Source of the DNA: Parapedobacter koreensis
GTDB lineage: Bacteria; Bacteroidota; Bacteroidia; Sphingobacteriales; Sphingobacteriaceae
DNA: 64,000 nt
Assembly (NCBI RefSeq): GCF_900109365.1
Contig: NZ_FNZR01000002.1
Location: 496,001 to 560,000 of the forward strand
Direction of reading: 5' to 3'
How positions within the stretch are numbered: position 1 is the stretch's first letter; each line of letters opens with the position of its first letter. The position numbers and the translations under genes were made by a program. Shown here piece after piece: positions 1 to 8,997 of this stretch. The notes under the pieces were generated by a model, which made no database searches, was not told the DNA's origin, and was given only the letters and a program-made list of their open reading frames with translations.

Positions 1-1
1 A

Positions 2-415
2 GCCATTGTCGGCCCCGTTACCGGCGCGTTTATCCGCATAGGCAATTTCATGAACTCCGAAATGATTGGCAAACCTACAGGCGGCGACTACGGCATTGTG
101 TTCCAATTGGTCGACACCGTCCCTCGGCATCCCGGACAACTGTATGAAGCATGTGCCTATTTGCTCATTTTTGTCACGATGCTCATCCTGTATCGAAGAA
201 ACACAAAACCGGATGGCTTTATTTTCGGAATATTCTTAATCTTGCTATTTTCGGCCCGATTTGGCCTTGAGTTTTTCAAGGAAGATCAGGTAGCTTTTGA
301 GCATGGAATGGCCTTCAACATGGGGCAATGGCTGAGCGTACCGTTTGTATTAGCCGGTCTGGCGCTGGCGTTTTACAAGAACGGACAGAAAATACTATCA
401 ACAACAATGAAATAA
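2..415 (+). CDS. lgt: Prolipoprotein diacylglyceryl transferase, C-terminal part (5' end outside window)
   Basis: This is the C-terminal 137 residues of Lgt, the inner-membrane enzyme that transfers diacylglycerol from phosphatidylglycerol to the lipobox cysteine of prelipoproteins. The frame is open from base 2. It carries the family motif RIGNFMNSE, a later HPGQLYEA stretch that is typical of the catalytic region, and two or three hydrophobic segments near the C-terminus. The window contains lipoproteins that would be its substrates (at 52807 and 6577). The stop is followed after 44 bp by asnS on the same strand, so cotranscription is plausible. The start codon lies before base 1. The family assignment is firm. 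Confidence 0.95.
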   Translation, partial: AIVGPVTGAFIRIGNFMNSEMIGKPTGGDYGIVFQLVDTVPRHPGQLYEACAYLLIFVTMLILYRRNTKPDGFIFGIFLILLFSARFGLEFFKEDQVAFEHGMAFNMGQWLSVPFVLAGLALAFYKNGQKILSTTMK

Positions 416-459
416 AAATAGAAAGGGCCGACGTCTTGACGTCTCAAGTCTCCAATCAC

Positions 460-1905
460 ATGAAACATACTCGTATAAAGGATTTATTGAACGCCACAAC
501 ATACGGACACCAAGTGACCGTCAAAGGATGGGTAAAAACATTTCGCAACAACCAATTCATTGCTATCAACGATGGTTCCACATTGGGCAATATCCAGGCC
601 GTGGTCGACTTCAACAATACGGATGAAGCGCTGCTGAAACGGATTACCACGGGTGCCGCCATTGCCGTTACGGGTGCTTTGGTGGAATCGCTTGGCAAAG
701 GCCAACGTGTGGAGGTCAAAGTAGACACCTTGGAAATTCTGGGCGACAGCGATCCCGAGAAATTCCCGCTGCAACCCAAAAAGCATAGCCTCGAATTTCT
801 GCGTGAAATCGCACACCTGCGTTTTCGCACTAACACCTTCAATGCGGTATTTAAGGTACGTAATGCCCTTTCCTTCGCTGTCCACCAGTTTTTTTATGAA
901 CGTGGATTCGTATATATGCACACGCCCATCATTACCGGATCAGATGCGGAAGGTGCCGGAGAGATGTTTAAGGTAACCACGCTGGATTTTGATCACACGC
1001 CACGGACTCCCGATGGGGCCGTGGATTATAAAGAAGATTTTTTTGGTAAACCAACAAACCTCACGGTATCGGGCCAGTTGGAAGGTGAACTTGCCGCCAT
1101 GGCATTGGGTAATATCTATACCTTCGGCCCCACGTTTCGCGCCGAGAATTCCAATACCACGCGCCACTTGGCGGAGTTTTGGATGATTGAGCCTGAAATG
1201 GCGTTTTACGAGCTGGAAGACAACATGGATCTGGCTGAGGAACTCCTAAAATATGTCATCCGTTTCGCGCTGGATCATTGCCCGGATGAAATAGAGTTCC
1301 TCAAAAACAGGTTGCTCGATGAAGAAAAAGGTAAGCCCCAAAACGAACGCTCGGAAATGGATCTGGTAGCTAAGCTCCACTTTTGCTTAGACAACCGATT
1401 TGAGCGCATCACCTACACGGAGGCCATTGACATCCTGCATCGCAGCAAGCCCAACCAAAAGAAGCAGTTCAAATATCCTATCGAGGGCTGGGGCGCCGAT
1501 TTGCAATCCGAACATGAGCGTTATCTTGTAGAAAAACACTTCAAGAAGCCCGTGATCCTGACGGATTATCCGGCAGAAATCAAAGCGTTTTACATGCGGC
1601 AGAACGACCCCGACGAACAGGGACGGCATACCGTCCGTGCCATGGATATTCTCTTCCCCGGTATCGGGGAAATGGTTGGTGGCTCGCAACGCGAAGAGCG
1701 TTTCGACAAACTGGTCAAACGCATGGAGGAAATGAACGTACCGGCAAAAGAGCTGGATTGGTACCTGGATACCCGCCGTTTCGGCACGGCACCTCATGCC
1801 GGATTCGGGCTTGGCTTCGAACGCCTCGTCGTATTCGTCACGGGCATGACCAATATCCGGGATGTCATCCCCTTCCCAAGGACACCAAACAATGCGGAAT
1901 TTTGA
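460..1905 (+). CDS. asnS: Asparaginyl-tRNA synthetase
   Basis: This 481-aa class II synthetase charges tRNA-Asn with asparagine. It has an N-terminal OB-fold anticodon-binding domain (about residues 1-120, starting [10 protein letters not shown]) and a class IIb catalytic core. Visible motifs are [21 protein letters not shown] (motif 2 region) and [15 protein letters not shown] (motif 3). The length equals the usual bacterial AsnRS. The frame is open further upstream, to 328, but that part overlaps lgt in another frame and does not resemble AsnRS, so ATG 460 is taken. It sits between lgt and a YciO-type gene, all on the plus strand with short gaps. Confidence 0.96.
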   Translation: MKHTRIKDLLNATTYGHQVTVKGWVKTFRNNQFIAINDGSTLGNIQAVVDFNNTDEALLKRITTGAAIAVTGALVESLGKGQRVEVKVDTLEILGDSDPEKFPLQPKKHSLEFLREIAHLRFRTNTFNAVFKVRNALSFAVHQFFYERGFVYMHTPIITGSDAEGAGEMFKVTTLDFDHTPRTPDGAVDYKEDFFGKPTNLTVSGQLEGELAAMALGNIYTFGPTFRAENSNTTRHLAEFWMIEPEMAFYELEDNMDLAEELLKYVIRFALDHCPDEIEFLKNRLLDEEKGKPQNERSEMDLVAKLHFCLDNRFERITYTEAIDILHRSKPNQKKQFKYPIEGWGADLQSEHERYLVEKHFKKPVILTDYPAEIKAFYMRQNDPDEQGRHTVRAMDILFPGIGEMVGGSQREERFDKLVKRMEEMNVPAKELDWYLDTRRFGTAPHAGFGLGFERLVVFVTGMTNIRDVIPFPRTPNNAEF

Positions 1906-1930
1906 TTGTTGACACCAGATAGTCAAGGTC

Positions 1931-2551
1931 ATGCTACTCAAAATATACGAAGAAAATCCGAACCCCAAGGCCATCCAACAAGTGGTGGACATACTGCACA
2001 AAGGTGGGCTTATTATCTACCCTACGGACACCGTGTATGGCTTGGGATGCGACATCAACAACCAAAAAGCCATCGAACGGGTCTGCGAGCTTCGTGGCAT
2101 TAGACCCGAAAAAGCAAACCTTTCATTCGTATGTTATGATCTCACCGATATCGCCCAATATACCAAACCGTTTGACACGGCTACATTCAGGGTATTGAAA
2201 AAGGCTTTGCCGGGTCCCTTTACCTTTATTTTCAATGCGAGCAGTCAAGTACCGAAACTGTTAAGCTCAAAGAAAAAGACGGTAGGTATCCGTGTGCCCG
2301 ACAATCCGATTGCCCGCGAAATCGTACGTGTACTGGGCAACCCGATTTTATCCGCTTCTATCCACGATGAAGATGGGATTATCGAATATTCCACGGATCC
2401 GGAACTTATTCATGAAAAATACAAAGACCTTGTCGATATGGTCATTGACGGTGGATACGGCGGAAATGTGGCCTCAACCGTTGTTGATACAACAGCGGGT
2501 GAATTTGAAATCATCCGGGAGGGCAAAGGAGATTTAAGCCTTTTTTTATAA
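1931..2551 (+). CDS. YrdC/Sua5/YciO-family protein (threonylcarbamoyl-AMP synthase-like)
   Basis: This is a 206-aa single-domain YrdC-fold protein. The family binds ATP, bicarbonate and threonine to make threonylcarbamoyl-AMP for the t6A37 modification of tRNA. The start GGLIIYPTDTVYGLGCD and the later TVGIRVPDNPIA match the fold. The tail pattern (STDPE, VDMVIDGG, STVVD, REGKGD) resembles E. coli YciO more closely than TsaC or full-length Sua5, and there is no C-terminal Sua5 domain. It may therefore be a YciO-type paralogue rather than the main t6A enzyme. It lies 25 bp after asnS and 5 bp before the ABC gene, which suggests one transcript. Confidence 0.85.
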   Translation: MLLKIYEENPNPKAIQQVVDILHKGGLIIYPTDTVYGLGCDINNQKAIERVCELRGIRPEKANLSFVCYDLTDIAQYTKPFDTATFRVLKKALPGPFTFIFNASSQVPKLLSSKKKTVGIRVPDNPIAREIVRVLGNPILSASIHDEDGIIEYSTDPELIHEKYKDLVDMVIDGGYGGNVASTVVDTTAGEFEIIREGKGDLSLFL

Positions 2552-2556
2552 TCTAA

Positions 2557-4092
2557 ATGGAACCTGCTAACCTTTTGCTTGCGATCACAGATGCGATGGT
2601 AGTCCAAAACGGGACGATCGCACTGCAACATATCACATTCAGGCTATACCAAGGCCAACAGTGGGCCATTACCGGTGAGCCAGAGACTGCCAAGAACCGT
2701 TTTCTGCAAGCCGTGGCGGGTAAAGTGGCCATCAGCCAAGGCATTATCCAACATCACCATGCCACCGAATACTTACAAGACGCGGCAGGCAATGAGGGCT
2801 ATCGTAGCCATCATGATTTGGTGGCGTACGTGCCGTTTCACCACCACTTCCGAAGTAAAAACAATACGCAGAATTTTTATTACCAGCAACGGTTCAATAG
2901 TGCGGATGCCGATGATGCAGCCACGGTGCGTGAATTACTAAACACCATCCAACCCAAACACGGAAACATCCACTGGACACCGGAGCGCGCCATAGCACTT
3001 TTCAACTTAGAAAAACTTGCCGATAAGGCGCTTATTAAGCTATCCAATGGTGAAACCCGGCGGCTCATGCTGGCTACGGCCCTTGTTAAAAATCCCGCCC
3101 TCCTTTTGCTGGATAATCCGTTGGTTGGCCTGGACGTCGAGACCAGGGGTCGTTTTGACAACATTTTGCAGACCATTATCCAGTCGGGCATCCACGTGAT
3201 CATGACGACGACGATACGGGAAATCCCCGATTGCGTCACCCACATTGCCGTCATCCAAAACGATACCATTGCCGCACAAGGGCCAAGGGATACGATAAAC
3301 CTGGATAAGTACCAACAGCCAGCGGCCGGCGGCAACTATGCGTTGCCCGATACCTTGCGCCACAGCATCAGTACCTTATTTCGCCAACGTGGCCAGCAGC
3401 CGATGAAAAACCCCATTGTGGCCCTGAACGACATAACCGTTCGCTACGGCGACAAACTTATTCTGGATAAGGTGAGTTGGCGAGTCGAACAAGGCGAAGC
3501 CTGGGCATTGAAAGGGCACAATGGTGCCGGGAAATCTACCCTGCTCAGCCTCATCAATGGGGACAACCCCCAGGCATACAGCAATGACATCACACTTTTT
3601 GGCCGCAGGCGTGGTACCGGCGAAAGTATATGGGATATCAAGAAACAAATTGGCTATGTATCACCCGAACTGCATCAGTACTTTCCAAAAAACCAGGCCG
3701 TCCTACAGGTGGTGCTATCGGGCTACTTTGATACGGTAGGGCTATTCCGCCAAGTGACGCCATTGCAGCGTGAGGCAGCCTTACAATGGCTACAGCTTTT
3801 CGGCTTGGCCGATGCCGTTCAGCAGCGGCTGGTGCAATTAAGCCCGGACAGGCAACGGCTGTGCCTGCTTGCCCGTGCAGTTATTAAAAACCCCAACCTG
3901 CTTATTCTCGATGAACCTTGCCAGGGATTGAGTCCACAGCACCGCGAATTTTTCAAGGCACTGGTGGATGAAATCCACGGGGCAAGCGACACCACCATCA
4001 TCTATGTAAGCCATTATCAGGAAGATATTCCTTCCTGCGTACAACGTTCCATCAAATTGGATCAAGGCAAAGTCGTGGAAAAAACGACTTAA
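2557..4092 (+). CDS. Double-NBD ABC ATPase, ModF-like
   Basis: This 511-aa soluble protein has two ABC nucleotide-binding domains and no membrane segment. The C-terminal NBD is canonical: Walker A GHNGAGKS (residues 320-327), a signature-like LSPDRQR and Walker B LLILDEP. The N-terminal NBD is degenerate: its P-loop position reads GEPETAKN (residues 40-47), so the glycine before lysine and the following Ser/Thr are gone. Its Walker B ends D186-N187, so the catalytic Glu is Asn. The signature there is LSNGE. This layout resembles ModF/PhrA-type proteins linked to molybdate systems, but no mod permease or binding protein is near. The role is unknown. It starts 5 bp after the YciO-like gene. Confidence 0.85.
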   Translation: MEPANLLLAITDAMVVQNGTIALQHITFRLYQGQQWAITGEPETAKNRFLQAVAGKVAISQGIIQHHHATEYLQDAAGNEGYRSHHDLVAYVPFHHHFRSKNNTQNFYYQQRFNSADADDAATVRELLNTIQPKHGNIHWTPERAIALFNLEKLADKALIKLSNGETRRLMLATALVKNPALLLLDNPLVGLDVETRGRFDNILQTIIQSGIHVIMTTTIREIPDCVTHIAVIQNDTIAAQGPRDTINLDKYQQPAAGGNYALPDTLRHSISTLFRQRGQQPMKNPIVALNDITVRYGDKLILDKVSWRVEQGEAWALKGHNGAGKSTLLSLINGDNPQAYSNDITLFGRRRGTGESIWDIKKQIGYVSPELHQYFPKNQAVLQVVLSGYFDTVGLFRQVTPLQREAALQWLQLFGLADAVQQRLVQLSPDRQRLCLLARAVIKNPNLLILDEPCQGLSPQHREFFKALVDEIHGASDTTIIYVSHYQEDIPSCVQRSIKLDQGKVVEKTT

Positions 4093-4129
4093 CGAATAAA
4101 GGACGGATACCCGCTTCGGTCGTTTACTG

Positions 4130-4170
4130 AAAAGCCGGGCGCCTTTTTGGTAAAAGGTGCCCGGCTTTTT
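4130..4170. terminator. GC-rich hairpin terminator after the ModF-like gene
   Basis: The arms 4130-4147 and 4152-4169 form an 18-bp stem (core GCCGGGCGCC against GGTGCCCGGC with one G-U pair) with a 4-nt loop. A-runs on one side and T-runs on the other let it act on both strands. It lies 38 bp past the stop of the ABC gene and between two convergent genes. Confidence 0.8.
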
Positions 4171-4173
4171 AAC

Positions 4174-4215
4174 GAAAGGCGCCCGCCTTATGAATAAAAG
4201 CCGGGCACCTTTTCG
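4174..4215. terminator. Second inverted repeat related to the preceding terminator
   Basis: GAAAGGCGCCCG near 4174 pairs imperfectly with CGGGCACCTTTTC near 4202-4214. It uses the same GCCGGGCRCC core as the hairpin at 4130, so four copies of this unit occur in about 85 bp. It probably terminates the mannosidase transcript, which arrives from the other side. Confidence 0.55.
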
Positions 4216-4256
4216 ATAGGCTATCGGCATCAAGTTGCCGCTTTACTTCATTCCTG

Positions 4257-6545
4257 TTATTTCTTCGCCTTACTTCCCATCCGGAATTGCAGCGTTCCAC
4301 CATTGACGATATCACTGTGTTTCAGCTTGTAGCCTTCAAATGGTTTTCCATTGAGCAAGACCTCTTGCACATACACGTTTTTAGCTCCTTGGTTGATGGC
4401 TTCCACCGTAAATCGCTTTCCATTCTCAAGGTTGATGGTGGCCGACTGCACCAGCGGGCTGCCCAGCCAATACTCATCCGTGCCCGGCGATACCGGGTAG
4501 AAGCCGAGGCTGCTGAAAAGGTACCAAGCGCTCATCTGCCCGCAGTCGTCATTGCCCCCCAGGCCATCCGCGCCATTATGATATTGGTTTTCAAGAATCA
4601 TGCGCACACGCTCCTGCGCTTTCCATGGTTGGCCGACGATATTGTAGAGGTACACGACGTGGTGGGCGGGTTCGTTGCCGTGCACATAATTACCGATGAT
4701 GCCCTCGCGGGTGATGTCTTCCGTATTGGCAAAAAATTTGTCCGGCAGATGCATCGTAAAGAGCGAGTCGAGGTAGCCCAAGAGCCGTGCCCTGCCGCCC
4801 ATCACTTCCATCAATCCTTCTGGATGGTGTGGCACATAGAGGCTGTAGTTCCACGTGTTGCCCTCGATGAAGCCCTGCCCGTGGGTCTCCAGCACATCGA
4901 AATCCTTCCTGAACGTGCCATCAATATGCCGTGGCCGCATGAACCCGATGGATGAATCGTACATATTGCGCCAGTTTTCGGAGCGTTTGATAAACGTATC
5001 ATAAATGTCCTGTCGGCCGAGGTACTTCGCTAGTTGTGCAATACACCAATCGTCATACGCATACTCCAAGGTATTGGATACGGAGGTACCGTTTTTCTCA
5101 TCGGGGATATACCCCAAATCGATGTAATCACCGATGCCTTCGTACCTGCGGTAGTTGGCCGTGGCCACACAAGCATCCAGTGCTGCTTGCGCATCGCCTT
5201 GATACACGCCCTTAATGATGGCATCGGCAATGACCGACACACTGTGGTAACCACTCATGCACCAGTTGTCATTGGCATAATGCGACCAGATGGGCAGCAT
5301 TTTCAGGGCGCTTTGATCATAGTGAGCCATCATGGATGCCACGATATCCGCATTGCGGGAAGGGTTTACAATGTTTAAGTAGGGATGGAACGCGCGGAAG
5401 GTATCCCATAGCGAAAAGGAGGTGTAGTTGGTGAAGCCCTTGGCCGTATGCACCTCGTAGTCCAGCCCCTTGTATTGCCCATTCAAATCCATATAGACGG
5501 TAGGCATCAGTGCTGCATGGTACATGGCCGTATAGAAATTCACGTAATCAGCCTCCGTGGGCAAGGTAGCCTCAATGCGCCTCAACTCGTTTTCCCACAA
5601 GGCCCGCCCGTCGCGTTTAGTACGGTCGAAATCCCAATACGGTATCTCGGCCTCCATATTAGCCAGCGCATTGCTCATGCTCACTGATGAAAGCGCTACC
5701 TTCACCAGTACCTGCCCACCGACTTCCACATCAAAATCGAAATGCATACGCAGCTTTTTCCCGGCGATGTCGGGAAAGTTGTCGGTCTGATCGAACTTGC
5801 GCCAGAAGCCCCGGTATACCGATTCGTCTTCGAAGCTTTTACTGCCGTACGACTTAAATGGTTTAGAAAATGACATCGCAAAATACACCGTGCGCGTACG
5901 TGCCCAACCATTGGTCTGCCGATACCCCGTAATGGTGCTGTCATTGAGCACCCGTACGACCGTCCATACGTTTTTATCGTCATAATTGTAAATGCCATGC
6001 ATCAAATCCAAGATGATATGTGCCTCTTCCTGCCCGGCAAACGTATAGCGGTGCAAGCCTACCCGTGTACTGGTCGTCAGCTCTGCGAGAATCTGGTGGT
6101 CATCCAGTTTTACGCGATAATAATTGGCCTCGGCCGCCTCGTTGGCGTGCTGGTAGGCCGATCGGAATCCGGTCTGCGGGGCCTCGGCCACACCGGGATT
6201 GAGCTGCAAGGCACCTGCGGTGGGCATGACGAGGAAATCACCCAAATCGGAATGCCCGGTGCCACTGAAATGGGTATGGCTGAAGCCCACGATGGTGGGA
6301 TCGTCATACTGGTATCCAGCGCAATAGGTATAGACATCGGGATTGTATTTGCCATCTACGGCATACGGAATGGTATCCGTATCGGGACTTAGCTGTACTG
6401 CTCCAAAAGGTACGGTAGCCCCGGGGAAGGTGTGGCCCATTTTGGCTGTGCCAATCAGGGGCTGCACATAGCGTATTAGGCTATCTTGCGGCTGCGCTTG
6501 AACACTCACCGTGGTCGCCAATAAAACGAAAAGTAATTGCCTCAT
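4257..6545 (-). CDS. GH92 alpha-mannosidase, secreted
   Basis: This 762-aa exported glycoside hydrolase has a cleavable signal peptide (MRQLLFVLLATTVSVQAQ). GH92 enzymes are calcium-dependent exo-alpha-mannosidases, mostly alpha-1,2, that trim N-glycan or yeast mannan chains. Family marks are an early GHTFPGATVPFG, IEGNTWNY around E561, HGNEPAHH around 625, and GGNDDCGQMSAWYLFSSLGF around 665-680. By motif context, E561 and D666/D667 are the likely acid and base; this was not tested by alignment. The gene follows the BSP metallopeptidase (31-bp gap, same strand), so both are probably made together. No SusC/SusD pair is nearby, so this is not a classical utilisation locus. Confidence 0.93.
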   Translation of the reverse strand: MRQLLFVLLATTVSVQAQPQDSLIRYVQPLIGTAKMGHTFPGATVPFGAVQLSPDTDTIPYAVDGKYNPDVYTYCAGYQYDDPTIVGFSHTHFSGTGHSDLGDFLVMPTAGALQLNPGVAEAPQTGFRSAYQHANEAAEANYYRVKLDDHQILAELTTSTRVGLHRYTFAGQEEAHIILDLMHGIYNYDDKNVWTVVRVLNDSTITGYRQTNGWARTRTVYFAMSFSKPFKSYGSKSFEDESVYRGFWRKFDQTDNFPDIAGKKLRMHFDFDVEVGGQVLVKVALSSVSMSNALANMEAEIPYWDFDRTKRDGRALWENELRRIEATLPTEADYVNFYTAMYHAALMPTVYMDLNGQYKGLDYEVHTAKGFTNYTSFSLWDTFRAFHPYLNIVNPSRNADIVASMMAHYDQSALKMLPIWSHYANDNWCMSGYHSVSVIADAIIKGVYQGDAQAALDACVATANYRRYEGIGDYIDLGYIPDEKNGTSVSNTLEYAYDDWCIAQLAKYLGRQDIYDTFIKRSENWRNMYDSSIGFMRPRHIDGTFRKDFDVLETHGQGFIEGNTWNYSLYVPHHPEGLMEVMGGRARLLGYLDSLFTMHLPDKFFANTEDITREGIIGNYVHGNEPAHHVVYLYNIVGQPWKAQERVRMILENQYHNGADGLGGNDDCGQMSAWYLFSSLGFYPVSPGTDEYWLGSPLVQSATINLENGKRFTVEAINQGAKNVYVQEVLLNGKPFEGYKLKHSDIVNGGTLQFRMGSKAKK

Positions 6546-6576
6546 TATAGCTGTCTGCTTGTTGTTTTCTTAGTGA

Positions 6577-7293
6577 TTATTCCTTGCCATTGCCACTCGT
6601 CGCATATGCGGCCCAAAGCTCGTCCAATCCAAGCCCGGTTTCGGCTCTCCAAATCGCCTCCGTATAAGCGCGTACGCGCATGGCTTTGTCAAGTGTCTTT
6701 ACAAATTCTTTTTTCCGTGTCTGTTCTATCCAGTCCAAGAAACGGGCAGCAATCCGGTAGCTATTGGTATAATGATGCTCTTCCTGAACATCGGGCAATG
6801 ACCAACCCGCTCCAACATTATCCACACCATATTTATAACGCACATAATCGGCTATCCCTTCAATAATCCATCCCGGCCCGCTTCCTGATGGATAAGCCTG
6901 TACAATATGCATTACTTCGTGGGTTACGACGTCCACATCACGCGGCATCTTTTTCAGCCAGGCCTGGCTAATGACCACCCGGCCATCGTGGGCATATGCC
7001 ACACCGTCATAAGCCGTATCTATGGTCAGCGTTACATGGTGTACCGCGTCCGGATTGTATGTCGCTACCAATACAGGATATACCTGAAAGAAGGTCTCCT
7101 TTAGCCGGGTCGCCACATGTGAGTCGAAATCCGGATCTTGCTGGACAAAGATAAGCTGAAATCCGTTTTGGACAAGTGTATCTGCTTTGCCTTGCTCTTT
7201 TTTGAGCGTTGCCAGCGGACGATCAATGGCACAGGCAACTAAACTACCTTGAAATTGCAGAAACAACAAAGCGGCAAATAAAAATCGTATCAT
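6577..7293 (-). CDS. Basic secretory protein (BSP) family metallopeptidase, putative lipoprotein
   Basis: This 238-aa member of the plant basic secretory protein family (PF04450) has the zincin motif HEVMH (H125, E126, H129) followed by GWIIEGIADYVRY, whose glutamate is a likely third zinc ligand. Starting at 7293 gives a good export signal ending LVAC, with C21 as a lipobox cysteine. A start at 7323 would bury this signal, so 7293 is preferred. It is probably a surface or periplasmic protease. The next gene on the strand is the GH92 mannosidase, which suggests joint attack on glycoproteins (inference). A dyad at 7317-7347 lies just upstream. Confidence 0.85.
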   Translation of the reverse strand: MIRFLFAALLFLQFQGSLVACAIDRPLATLKKEQGKADTLVQNGFQLIFVQQDPDFDSHVATRLKETFFQVYPVLVATYNPDAVHHVTLTIDTAYDGVAYAHDGRVVISQAWLKKMPRDVDVVTHEVMHIVQAYPSGSGPGWIIEGIADYVRYKYGVDNVGAGWSLPDVQEEHHYTNSYRIAARFLDWIEQTRKKEFVKTLDKAMRVRAYTEAIWRAETGLGLDELWAAYATSGNGKE

Positions 7294-7316
7294 CTCATTT
7301 TTGCTAAAAAGCAAAA

Positions 7317-7347
7317 TGGACAATCTTTATGTTACAAAGATTGCCCA
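7317..7347. promoter_or_regulatory. Inverted repeat upstream of the BSP peptidase gene
   Basis: CAATCTTT (7321-7328) and AAAGATTG (7336-7343) are perfect arms around a 7-nt centre. The outer TGG and CCA extend the stem past one mismatch. On the minus strand the far arm contains AATCTTTG, one base off the TAnnTTTG -7 box, so the dyad may overlap the promoter of the BSP-GH92 unit. It could be an operator or a leader hairpin. Confidence 0.5.
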
Positions 7348-7558
7348 TCCTACTTTGGATATATAAATTTGTTTTAATAGGGTGCGATTGCATTCATTAA
7401 TAACAAAAATAATACATCTTGTCCATGAAGCATGTTAATGAATACTCAATGAATTGTTAATAAAAACCAAATAGCCTCATTTTGAGCGTTTATACTGCTG
7501 ATTTCATTATTATATTCGCTCCTGTTTATTGCATGTGCTTAATTAGTCGGATAGCTTG

Positions 7559-8983
7559 ATGAAGTATTCATTAGCCATACATAAAGGGATATCCTTACTG
7601 GGGCTCGTCCTGCTGATAGCTGTATTATTTTATCTCACCTATAATGCCTTCAAGCTTAGAGATGAGCAATACCAAGCGGCAGAAAAAACGCTCATCAACA
7701 ACAGGTATACGCAGCGTATACGGAACGATAAGGTGTTTCCTGGTGGTGTAGCCATCATTGACCCCTATTTAATGGGCAACATGTACACGATGGAGGTTTT
7801 GTACGACCAAGACAGGGTTGCATTCGAGCATTACAAAAACCGGATCCTGGATAGCATGTTTCATGCACTCCGGGAAACCAACACGATGGACAGGTTATTT
7901 GCACAAATCAAAGCCGAGTATACGCTCAATGAAGATCTCCAATACCTGCTCACTATCAATTCCATCCAATTGGTTTTCAAAAACTTACGTGTCGTAACCA
8001 TCTATCAGGCGGATGAATCGTATCCATTCATCCCGGACAGCCTAAAAACTCGCTATGGTGTGTATATCGGCGGTAAACTGGGAAAACCAAGACCACAAAA
8101 CCAAATTGCTGGTATCACGGTGAGCTCCCCTACAGATTACAACTATTGGATGACCTTTTCACTGTATGCGGATCACAGCAATCGCACCTGGCATATTGTA
8201 AAATTGATGATGCCTACATTTTTATTGGCATTATTTGCCATCGGCTGTGTAGTATCCATTTATTACATTACCTTCCGTAACTGGATCCGGCAAAAAAAAC
8301 TTGCAGAAATGAAATCGGATTTTGTCAACAGCATCACGCATGAGTTCAATACGCCGCTATCTACCATCATCGTGGCCAACAAAAACATGCAGAACGACAA
8401 AATACTTGCCGATCCCAACAACATCAAACCACTCACGAAAATTATCGAGCGCCAATCGTTGCGCTTACAGAAACTCTTTGAACAGGTGATGGATATCACC
8501 ACGATGGACAATTCGTCCTTGCAGAAAGAAGCGTACGAACTTAACCAATTGCTGTACGAAATCATCACGGATTACAACGTGAAAGCCTCGGTTCAACACA
8601 TTGCTATCGAACTGAACGAAGTCAAACAACCCTTTGTCGTTGAATTGAACCGTTTCTTTTTCACGACGATGCTGTTTAACTTATTTGACAACGCCATCAA
8701 ATATAATCATAACGACCATAAACGCATCACGGTAACTATTGAGATAGCCGATGCGGCTATCCACTTACAGATAGCTGACAACGGGATAGGCATTCCCGAC
8801 CAAGAAATCGAGCATATTTTTGAAAAATTCTATCGTATCCAAAAACAGGGTACCCAACATATCGCCGGACTGGGACTAGGGCTTTATTATACGTACCAGT
8901 GCATCAAAAGTCATGGCTGGACGCTTTCCGTGACAAGTGAAGAAATGAAAGGCAGCCAGTTTACCATCAATATCCCCTATTAA
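7559..8983 (+). CDS. Sensor histidine kinase
   Basis: This 474-aa membrane kinase is the sensor half of a two-component pair. It has TM1 at about residues 10-30, a periplasmic sensor region of about 190 residues with no recognisable domain, and TM2 at about 220-240. Next come a HisKA domain with the phospho-acceptor H261 in SITHEFNTPLS and a HATPase_c domain (N box NLFDNAIKYN, G1 DNGIGIP, F box FEKFYR, G2 GLGLGLY). ATG 7559 is used; a TTG one codon earlier is less likely. The response regulator follows after 14 bp. The ligand is unknown. Confidence 0.93.
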   Translation: MKYSLAIHKGISLLGLVLLIAVLFYLTYNAFKLRDEQYQAAEKTLINNRYTQRIRNDKVFPGGVAIIDPYLMGNMYTMEVLYDQDRVAFEHYKNRILDSMFHALRETNTMDRLFAQIKAEYTLNEDLQYLLTINSIQLVFKNLRVVTIYQADESYPFIPDSLKTRYGVYIGGKLGKPRPQNQIAGITVSSPTDYNYWMTFSLYADHSNRTWHIVKLMMPTFLLALFAIGCVVSIYYITFRNWIRQKKLAEMKSDFVNSITHEFNTPLSTIIVANKNMQNDKILADPNNIKPLTKIIERQSLRLQKLFEQVMDITTMDNSSLQKEAYELNQLLYEIITDYNVKASVQHIAIELNEVKQPFVVELNRFFFTTMLFNLFDNAIKYNHNDHKRITVTIEIADAAIHLQIADNGIGIPDQEIEHIFEKFYRIQKQGTQHIAGLGLGLYYTYQCIKSHGWTLSVTSEEMKGSQFTINIPY

Positions 8984-8997
8984 AAATCCGTGCACCT

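Noticed and set aside
3838-4233. Minus-strand open frame of 131 codons with repeated KGAR-like peptides
   Set aside because: It is antisense to the ModF-like gene, and its peptide repeats come from the tandem inverted repeats at 4130-4215.
4287-4955. Plus-strand open frame of 222 codons
   Set aside because: It lies fully antisense inside the GH92 gene and has no domain or start signal.
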